Part shown: positions 7,634-11,847 of the stretch, piece after piece
Numbering within the stretch: the stretch's first letter is position 1
Layout: every line of letters begins with the position of its first letter
Assembly: GCA_947071955.1 (NCBI GenBank)
Contig: CAMTGL010000041.1
Location: 1 to 11,847 of the forward strand
Source: an uncultured Plesiomonas sp.
GTDB taxonomy: Bacteria; Pseudomonadota; Gammaproteobacteria; Enterobacterales; CAMTGL01
Direction of reading: 5' to 3'
Length of the DNA stretch: 11,847 nucleotides
Notes under the pieces: generated by a model
Told to the model about the DNA's origin: nothing
Database searches by the model: none
The model's input: the letters and a program-made list of their open reading frames with translations, nothing else
Translations under genes and position numbers: made by a program

Positions 7634-8538
7634 CGGCTGCGCAGCGTCTCTTGTTCTTGTTGTGCCCGTAGCAGCATCCATTGCCGAAAGGCGGCTATTT
7701 TACCCAGTTCTGCCTGGCTGTCATGGCAAACCACATAAAATGCGTTTTTACTCATCAAGAGATCATCAAACGGGCAGACCAAACGCCCAGCTTTCAACTC
7801 AGGCTGCGCCAGCACATTATTGGCCAGTGCAACGCCCTGCCCGTGAATCGCTGATTGCAGTACCAGTGCCGTATGGCTAAAAATCGGCCCTTGATTGACA
7901 TTGATATCCTGCACCCCTAACTGCTTGGTAAATGCTTGCCAGTCGCGGCGCGAGGTATCATGCAGCAGGGTGTAATAACGTAAATCACTCGGTGTCAGTA
8001 GCGGGTGTGCTCCGCTCAACAGTGCCGGAGAGCACAGCGGGATCAGGTATTCGTTACAGAGCAAATCAACCCGTAACCCAAACCACTTACCGCGCCCATA
8101 ATAAATAGCCACATCGACATCATCAGTCAGTGAGCCTTCATCAATATCCACCGCTTTAATCCGCACATCAATATCAGGATGAGCTGCATTAAAGTCAGCC
8201 AAGCGCGGAACTAACCATTGTATCGCAAAACTGGCCGGAAGGCTGACAGTCAATGTGCCTTTTGCCGTGCGAGCCAGTAATTTTTCGGTTGCCTCTGATA
8301 ATGAACTGAAAATTTCTTTCATATCCAGAAAATAGGCTTGCCCCTCCTCTGTCAGCAACAGTGAGCGGTTACGCCGCCGAAATAATTTTAACCCTAAAAA
8401 CTCTTCTAATCCCTTAATTTGGTGGCTAACTGCCGCCTGAGTTACAAACAGCTCTTCAGCTGCACGGGTAAAGCTTAAGTGGCGCGCCGCTGCTTCAAAA
8501 ACCTTTAAAGAATTTAGCGGTGGAAGTCGTCTTGACAT
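7624..8538 (-). CDS. gcvA: Glycine cleavage system transcriptional regulator GcvA (LysR family)
   Basis: LysR-type DNA-binding regulator that in E. coli activates the gcvTHP glycine-cleavage operon when glycine is plentiful, represses it with GcvR otherwise, activates the small RNA gene gcvB, and represses its own gene. It has 304 residues (E. coli 305) and near-identical long blocks. The winged helix-turn-helix is at about 20-45 (LSFTRAAEELFVTQAAVSHQ, then IKGLE), followed by FLGLKLFRRRNRSLLLTEEGQ. The effector-binding domain holds FAIQWLVPRL, DDVDVAIYYGRG, LHDTSRRDWQ and GPIFSHTALVLQ. The ATG at 8538 aligns exactly with MSKRLPPLN of E. coli; its Shine-Dalgarno is weak. A GcvA-like operator sits just upstream, and the GcvB RNA gene diverges from it, as in enteric bacteria. 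ygdD follows 94 bases downstream with no clear terminator between. Confidence 0.97.
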   Translation of the reverse strand: MSRRLPPLNSLKVFEAAARHLSFTRAAEELFVTQAAVSHQIKGLEEFLGLKLFRRRNRSLLLTEEGQAYFLDMKEIFSSLSEATEKLLARTAKGTLTVSLPASFAIQWLVPRLADFNAAHPDIDVRIKAVDIDEGSLTDDVDVAIYYGRGKWFGLRVDLLCNEYLIPLCSPALLSGAHPLLTPSDLRYYTLLHDTSRRDWQAFTKQLGVQDINVNQGPIFSHTALVLQSAIHGQGVALANNVLAQPELKAGRLVCPFDDLLMSKNAFYVVCHDSQAELGKIAAFRQWMLLRAQQEQETLRSRFS

Positions 8539-8560
8539 GACCGTAACAATTCCAAAACAT

Positions 8561-8575
8561 ATTAGATATTCTAAT
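8561..8575. promoter_or_regulatory. GcvA operator (CTAAT inverted repeat)
   Basis: ATTAGA (8561-8566) and TCTAAT (8570-8575) form a perfect inverted repeat with three bases between. CTAAT is the core recognised by GcvA in E. coli, and the symmetric form fits a LysR dimer. It lies about 57-72 bases upstream of the inferred gcvB start, the normal activator position. It also lies just downstream of the gcvA -10 element, where binding would block gcvA itself. This matches known activation of gcvB and self-repression of gcvA. Confidence 0.7.
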
Positions 8576-8582
8576 GTCCGGC

Positions 8583-8588
8583 ATTATA
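8583..8588 (-). promoter_or_regulatory. gcvA -10 element
   Basis: Read on the minus strand, 8588-8583 is TATAAT, a consensus -10. It would start gcvA RNA near 8577, giving a leader of about 38 bases. No good -35 is found at the usual distance (TAGCCC at 17 bases). The same AT-rich patch contains TATAAT on the plus strand (8585-8590), so the assignment to gcvA is inferred. Confidence 0.45.
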
Positions 8589-8597
8589 ATTTGTCCG

Positions 8598-8626
8598 TTG
8601 TTGAAGGGCTAGCAAATCCCTATAGT
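8598..8626 (+). promoter_or_regulatory. gcvB promoter candidate
   Basis: TTGTTG (8598-8603) and TATAGT (8621-8626) are spaced by exactly 17 bases, predicting transcription from about 8632-8634. The weak -35 suits an activated promoter, with the GcvA operator upstream. The alternative -10 at 8585-8590 would make the RNA about 35 bases longer and put the operator on top of the -35 region, so it is less likely. Confidence 0.55.
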
Positions 8627-8631
8627 GACTC

Positions 8632-8827
8632 GTGCAGGGTAAGCCTAAACGGCAAGTGTTTCTGCGGAAATGCTTTAGGGTTACTGCTTGCAATGTTGTG
8701 TTTGCACGTTATCTGGGAAACCAGATAGGTGGCGAAAGCCACTATGTTTCACTTCCTGTACAAATTTTGACCCTATCTGTCAATAGTGAATTCTTTTTCT
8801 GCACTGCCTCTGGCGGTGCGTTTTTTT
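8632..8827 (+). ncRNA. gcvB: GcvB small regulatory RNA
   Basis: Hfq-dependent small RNA that, in enteric bacteria, represses many mRNAs for amino-acid and peptide transporters when glycine is abundant. It is recognised by place and sequence: divergent from gcvA, about 196 bases (E. coli about 205). A 5' stem pairs 8639-8649 with 8674-8684. The GU-rich seed R1 (8688-8707) contains ATGTTGTGTTTGCA as in E. coli. Two tight hairpins follow, ATCTGG/CCAGAT (8711-8726) and GTGGC/GCCAC (8729-8742), each with a GAAA tetraloop. The second seed region keeps TTTCACTTCCTGTACA (8747-8762), then ACCCTATCTGTC and ATAGTGAATT, whose TTCACT/AGTGAA ends pair. An intrinsic terminator closes it. The 5' stem sequence is not like E. 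coli, and R1 is shorter, without the doubled GTTGTTGT. The exact 5' end is inferred from the promoter. Confidence 0.88.
8801..8827 (+). terminator. gcvB intrinsic terminator
   Basis: GCACTGCC (8801-8808) pairs with GGCGGTGC (8812-8819) through eight base pairs including one G-T, with a three-base loop, and runs into seven Ts (8821-8827). It corresponds to the GCACCGCC...GGTGC-T end of E. coli GcvB. From 8828 to 9029 I see no gene and no convincing promoter for csdA; ygdI, found here in E. coli, is missing. Confidence 0.9.
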
Positions 8828-9029
8828 ATCTGCTGATTGCCCGCATCTCCCTTTCACTTTCCCTGATAAATACGCTTTTGTATGTGTGCCTCTCTCGTAC
8901 TATAGGTTTTCCCCTAAATAATGTATTGCTATGGGATCAAGGCTAGGCCTGCGGTATTCACAGCAAACTTGCACTCAGCGCCAATTCACGCCAAGATCGC
9001 ACCGTATTCTCTTTGGTTGACACAATTTC

Positions 9030-10274
9030 ATGCCCATGACTTTTACCTCTTCGCATACTGCATTGTTTGACCCGCTGACCTTTCGCCAGCAATTTCCGGC
9101 ACTGCTGGATAATGAGGCAGGGATCTACCTCGACAGCACCGCGACCATGCTCAAACCGTATCCGGTTATTGATGCAATCAATGCGTATTACCGCAGCAAC
9201 AGTGCCACAGTTCACCGCAGCCAGCACACTGCCGCGGCCAATGCAACGCAGGCCTTTGAACAGGCGCGCAGCACATGTGCGGCATTTATCAATGCCAAGA
9301 GTGCAAACAATATTGTCTGGACACGTGGAACAACCGAAGCCATTAACTTAGTCGCACAAGCCTATTTGCGCCCGCGATTACAGGCTGGTGATGAGATTTT
9401 GGTCGGCGAGATGGAGCACCATGCCAACCTTGTGCCCTGGCTATTACTGGCCGAGCAGACCGGTGCGAAAGTCGTCAAACTGCCGATGACCACGCAACTA
9501 CACCTTGATGTGAGCGCGTTACCGCCGCTACTCAGCCCGCGCACAAAACTGGTGGCGATTGGCATGGTGTCAAATGTGACAGGTAGCCGACAACCCGTTG
9601 AGCCGATTATTGCCGCAGCACATGCTGTCGGTGCAGTCGTGATGCTTGATGCAGCCCAAGCCGTGGCGCATGAAACGCTCGATGTGCAAACGCTAAATGC
9701 TGATTTCATCGCCTTCTCTGCCCACAAATTATACGGCCCGACCGGTGTAGGTGTTTTGTACGGCAAACCGGAACGGCTTGCCGATATGCAGCCATGGCAT
9801 GGCGGCGGCAAGATGATCAGTAAGGTGAGTTTTAGCGGTGTCACACTGGCCGATATTCCGCAACGCTTTGAAGCCGGTACGCCGAATATTGCCGGTATTT
9901 TGGGCTTTGGCGCGGCATTACAGTGGTGGCAACAGCAAGATTGTGCTGTTGCCGAGCAATATGCCAGCCAATTGGCCGCAGATACCGCCCGCCAGATGCA
10001 GCAGATAGCGAATGTCCGGTTGTTCCGGCCATGCAATGCCAGCACAATTATCGCCTTTACGGTAAACGGCGTGCACCATACTGATCTTGCTACCTTGCTG
10101 GCAGAACAAGGTATCGCCCTACGCGCCGGTGTGCACTGTGCCCAACCGCTGACCGAAGCATTAGGGGTTTCTGGTACGGTACGTATCTCATTTGCCCCCT
10201 ACAACACCCTGCAAGATGCGGCGCACTTTCTGCATGCACTGCGTTATGCGATTGATTTACTGCACGAGGAATAA
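9030..10274 (+). CDS. csdA: Cysteine desulfurase CsdA (sulfur donor to CsdE)
   Basis: PLP-dependent, class V aminotransferase-fold enzyme that removes sulfur from cysteine (or sulfinate/selenium from its analogues) and holds it as a persulfide. In E. coli it hands sulfur to CsdE in a relay alternative to IscS and SufS and interacts with CsdL/TcdA. The 414-residue protein matches E. coli CsdA (401): YLDSTATMLKP, VHRSQHTAAAN, WTRGTTEAINLVAQ, HHANLVPWL, the PLP-binding K233 in SAHKLYGPTGVG, FEAGTPNIAG, and the catalytic C370 in ALRAGVHCAQP. The ATG at 9030 adds about a dozen residues before FDPLTFRQQFP compared with E. coli; ATG 9036 is an alternative and neither has a clear Shine-Dalgarno. The csdE start follows after one base, so the two form an operon. 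The 200 bases upstream, after the gcvB terminator, presumably carry its promoter. Confidence 0.95.
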   Translation: MPMTFTSSHTALFDPLTFRQQFPALLDNEAGIYLDSTATMLKPYPVIDAINAYYRSNSATVHRSQHTAAANATQAFEQARSTCAAFINAKSANNIVWTRGTTEAINLVAQAYLRPRLQAGDEILVGEMEHHANLVPWLLLAEQTGAKVVKLPMTTQLHLDVSALPPLLSPRTKLVAIGMVSNVTGSRQPVEPIIAAAHAVGAVVMLDAAQAVAHETLDVQTLNADFIAFSAHKLYGPTGVGVLYGKPERLADMQPWHGGGKMISKVSFSGVTLADIPQRFEAGTPNIAGILGFGAALQWWQQQDCAVAEQYASQLAADTARQMQQIANVRLFRPCNASTIIAFTVNGVHHTDLATLLAEQGIALRAGVHCAQPLTEALGVSGTVRISFAPYNTLQDAAHFLHALRYAIDLLHEE

Positions 10275-10275
10275 C

Positions 10276-10710
10276 ATGTATCCGCACCCGTTTGGCCATG
10301 AGATAAGCTGGGATGATCTGCAACAGCGTTTTGAAGCTTGCCGTCTGTGGGAAGATCGCTATCGTCAGCTTATTTTACTAGCACGAAAACTGCCCGCACT
10401 GCCTGCAGAAGCCAAAACCGAGCAGATTGCACTGGCCGGTTGTGAAAACACTGTCGGGCTTGGGCATCAATTACTGGCCGATGGAACGCTGCATTTTTAT
10501 GCCGACAGTGAAGGCAGAATAGTTAAAGGGTTACTGGCGGTGATCCTGACATTAGTCGAAGGAAAAACACCGGCAGCGCTGTTGCAGGTCGATTTACCTG
10601 CTGCTCTGCAACAGATAGGGGTAGGCGCCACGCTCTCAAGCAGCCGCTCTCAGGGGATAGCCGCCATCGCCGCACGCATACAGAGCACGGCAAACGCGCA
10701 CGTAGTCTAA
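10276..10710 (+). CDS. csdE: Sulfur acceptor protein CsdE
   Basis: SufE-family protein that takes the persulfide sulfur from CsdA and stimulates the desulfurase. It has 144 residues (E. coli 147). Matching blocks are HPFGHEISWDDL near the start, WEDRYRQLILLARKLPALP, the acceptor cysteine C56 in LAGCEN (C61 in E. coli), HFYADSEGRIVKGLLAV and LVEGKTPAALL, and LSSSRSQG. A longer frame opens at 10192 but runs inside csdA. The ATG at 10276 has AGGA five bases ahead, within the last codons of csdA, and aligns with the family start, so it is chosen. The csdA stop and csdE start are one base apart, indicating an operon with coupled translation. It converges with the small minus-strand gene, with only seven bases between the stops and no terminator visible. 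Confidence 0.95.
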   Translation: MYPHPFGHEISWDDLQQRFEACRLWEDRYRQLILLARKLPALPAEAKTEQIALAGCENTVGLGHQLLADGTLHFYADSEGRIVKGLLAVILTLVEGKTPAALLQVDLPAALQQIGVGATLSSSRSQGIAAIAARIQSTANAHVV

Positions 10711-10717
10711 GACGGTA

Positions 10718-10978
10718 TTACGACCCTTTTGGTTCTTTATCGCTACCCTGATCCTGAGGGGCGAACGGATTACCTGCCGCCGCAAACGGATTGCCCGCAC
10801 CAGCAAAAGGGTTGTTTTGCGGCGAATAAAAGCTGCCTAGTGGCGACATTTTCATTGCCTGCTCTGACATTTGACTCCAAAACTGCATTTGTAGTTTCTG
10901 CCAGATAGCCTGATGGTTCTCTGTCAGCTCTGCCAGCTCCTGCGGCGTTAAGTCCAACTCAACCCGTAATTTCATCAT
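10718..10978 (-). CDS. Small protein with three NPF heptad repeats, function unknown
   Basis: Unrecognised 86-residue protein. The start is well supported: AAGGAG precedes ATG 10978 by four bases and the second, in-frame ATG (10975) by seven, so the second could be the real start. Three parts are visible. MKLRVELDLTPQELAEL looks like a short strand followed by a helix, similar to the opening of small hypothetical proteins that begin with K-V-x-D-x-TPEE (remote resemblance, from memory). An amphipathic helix rich in Q, W and M follows (about 22-45). The tail holds NPFAGAG, NPFAAAG and NPFAPQD in tandem, then a charged end (DKEPKGS). There is no signal peptide or membrane helix, so it is probably cytoplasmic. 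It lies 94 bases downstream of tcdA on the same strand and may be cotranscribed, although no partner can be named from the sequence. Confidence 0.75.
   Translation of the reverse strand: MMKLRVELDLTPQELAELTENHQAIWQKLQMQFWSQMSEQAMKMSPLGSFYSPQNNPFAGAGNPFAAAGNPFAPQDQGSDKEPKGS
10751..10813 (-). repeat. Three 21-bp coding repeats (NPFAxAG)
   Basis: Three units of 21 bases begin at 10813, 10792 and 10771 on the minus strand, coding NPFAGAG, NPFAAAG and NPFAPQD. The bases differ at several third positions (AACCCTTTT, AATCCGTTT, AATCCGTTC), so the repeat is kept mainly at protein level rather than being a fresh duplication. Confidence 0.8.
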
Positions 10979-11004
10979 CTCACTCCTTGTTTTGATGCAC
11001 GCTA

Positions 11005-11031
11005 ATACTGCACTACACTCCGGTGCAGTAT
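11005..11031. other. Nine-bp hairpin between tcdA and the small gene
   Basis: ATACTGCAC (11005-11013) and GTGCAGTAT (11023-11031) form a perfect inverted repeat around a nine-base loop. No T-tract follows on either strand, so it is not a standard terminator. It lies in the 94-base gap after the tcdA stop and could be a processing or mRNA-stability element, or a protein site (inference). Confidence 0.5.
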
Positions 11032-11072
11032 CAGTAATAATCGGTGTGTTGCGGTAGCGGTAGCGATAAAGG

Positions 11073-11847
11073 CTACACCGCAGAGGGTTTCAATGCCGCC
11101 CTTGCCAGCAAACGCTGGATCACCCGCGACACGGCAATAAACCCAAAACTGGCCGTTACCATAGTCGCTGCGCCAAAACCTGATGCACAATCCATCCGCT
11201 TTGGCCCTTCGGCACTCTGTTTTACCGCACAGGCCGAGCCATCGGCTTGCGGATAGATCAAATGCTCGGTTGAGAACACACAATCAATGGCAAATTTACG
11301 CTTCGGATTCTTACTAAAATTGTACTCTTGGCGCAAAATAGTGCGCACCTTAGCCGCTAACGGATCTTGAATCGTTTTGGTTAAATCAGCCACTTGAATT
11401 TGGGTCGGATCAATTTGACCACCCGCCCCTCCAACCATAATCACCGGAATTTTGTTGCGTTTGCAATAGGCCAGCATCGCCGCTTTTGGACGAACACTGT
11501 CAATTGCATCAATCACATAATCGTAACCACGGCTCAAATACTCCGCCTGATTATCAGGGGTAATAAAATCATCAATCAGCGTAATCTGGCACTCAGGGTT
11601 AATGGCTCGAATTCGCTCAGCCATCACCTCTATTTTAGCTTGCCCAACCGTACCGCTCATCGCATGGATCTGACGATTAATATTCGTGACACACACATCA
11701 TCCATATCAATCAGGGTAATCGCACCAATCCCCGTGCGCGCCAAGGCCTCAGCCGCCCATGACCCCACCCCGCCAATACCAACCAAACAAACATGAGCCG
11801 CACGCACCACCTCCGTTTGGGACCGGCCATATAAGCGGGCAGTACCA
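11073..11847 (-). CDS. tcdA: tRNA threonylcarbamoyladenosine dehydratase TcdA (CsdL), N-terminus cut by window edge
   Basis: E1-like (ThiF/MoeB fold) ATP-dependent enzyme that dehydrates t6A at position 37 of tRNAs decoding ANN codons to the cyclic form ct6A; in E. coli it works with the CsdA-CsdE sulfur relay. The frame continues past the apparent GTG start at 11810 to the edge, and these extra codons read GTARLYGRSQTEV, matching GTARLYG of E. coli TcdA. About 14 residues are therefore missing, not the whole domain. Visible landmarks are the ATP loop GIGGVGSWAAEALARTG, TLIDMDDVCVTNINRQIHA, DAIDSVRPKAAM, GGAGGQIDPTQI, DCVFSTE, and EGPKRMDCASGFGAATMVTASFGF with a hydrophobic C-terminal helix that may touch the membrane. 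It is convergent with csdA-csdE, separated by one small gene. Confidence 0.95.
   Translation of the reverse strand, partial: GTARLYGRSQTEVVRAAHVCLVGIGGVGSWAAEALARTGIGAITLIDMDDVCVTNINRQIHAMSGTVGQAKIEVMAERIRAINPECQITLIDDFITPDNQAEYLSRGYDYVIDAIDSVRPKAAMLAYCKRNKIPVIMVGGAGGQIDPTQIQVADLTKTIQDPLAAKVRTILRQEYNFSKNPKRKFAIDCVFSTEHLIYPQADGSACAVKQSAEGPKRMDCASGFGAATMVTASFGFIAVSRVIQRLLARAALKPSAV

Noticed and set aside
8537..8946. Two overlapping plus-strand open frames of 63 and 104 codons between gcvA and csdA
   Set aside because: They lie over the gcvA/gcvB control region and the GcvB RNA, including its terminator, lack ribosome binding sites and show no family resemblance. YgdI is not encoded in them.
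9017..9022. TTGACA as a csdA -35 box
   Set aside because: The matching -10 would fall inside the csdA coding region, downstream of the proposed start, so it cannot drive the full gene.
9362..10045. A 227-codon minus-strand frame opposite csdA
   Set aside because: It is antisense to a strongly conserved gene, is rich in C, S, A and P as expected of a shadow frame, and has no ribosome binding site or recognisable domain.
10192..10275. An N-terminal extension of csdE
   Set aside because: It lies wholly inside csdA, and the Shine-Dalgarno and the E. coli alignment both place the start at 10276.
11394..11762. A 122-codon plus-strand frame opposite tcdA
   Set aside because: It is a shadow of the conserved TcdA frame, rich in N, R, T and I, without a ribosome binding site.
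1..11847. Phage, transposon, CRISPR or defence system
   Set aside because: No transposase, integrase, direct-repeat array, terminal inverted repeats or defence-type domains are visible; most genes are conserved chromosomal housekeeping or regulatory genes.

Overview
The window reads as chromosomal DNA from a gammaproteobacterium close to the Enterobacterales/Vibrionales. Seven of the protein genes match, residue by residue from memory, the Escherichia coli genes ppnN (ygdH), xni, rlmM, ygdD, gcvA, csdA/csdE and tcdA, and they keep much of the E. coli order. Compared with E. coli, sdaCB and the fuc operon (normally between ppnN/xni and rlmM) and ygdI (between gcvA and csdA) are absent. A genus such as Plesiomonas would fit, but that is a guess; nothing in the window proves it.

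Layout. At 1-3460 two GGDEF-type genes lie in tandem on the plus strand. The first (cut off at the left edge) is a TPR sensor with one transmembrane helix and a degenerate, probably inactive GGDEF domain. The second is a helical protein with an intact GGEEF active site and an intact RxxD inhibitory site. At 3603-5814 come ppnN, starting at a TTG codon, and xni, with a strong intrinsic terminator wedged between them so that its T-tract nearly touches the xni start codon. A bidirectional terminator at about 5913-5949 separates xni from the converging minus-strand group gcvA-ygdD-rlmM (8538-6023).

Between gcvA and csdA (8539-9029) there is no protein gene. The first 290 bases hold a GcvA-type operator, divergent promoter elements and, on the plus strand, a recognisable GcvB small RNA ending in an intrinsic terminator at 8827. 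The GcvA/GcvB pair is the glycine-responsive regulator of amino-acid and peptide uptake in enteric bacteria.

At 9030-10710 the csdA-csdE sulfur-transfer pair follows on the plus strand. It converges on a small unrecognised gene with three NPF-type heptad repeats (10978-10718), and then tcdA (csdL), cut by the right edge. CsdA, CsdE and TcdA work together in E. coli, TcdA making the cyclic form of threonylcarbamoyladenosine in tRNA, so this end of the window is a tRNA-modification/sulfur-relay cluster.

Most of the window is conserved core genome. No mobile elements, CRISPR arrays, tRNA or rRNA genes were seen. The items most worth a second look are the divergent GcvB copy, the dead/active GGDEF gene pair, the terminator abutting xni, and the NPF-repeat small protein.
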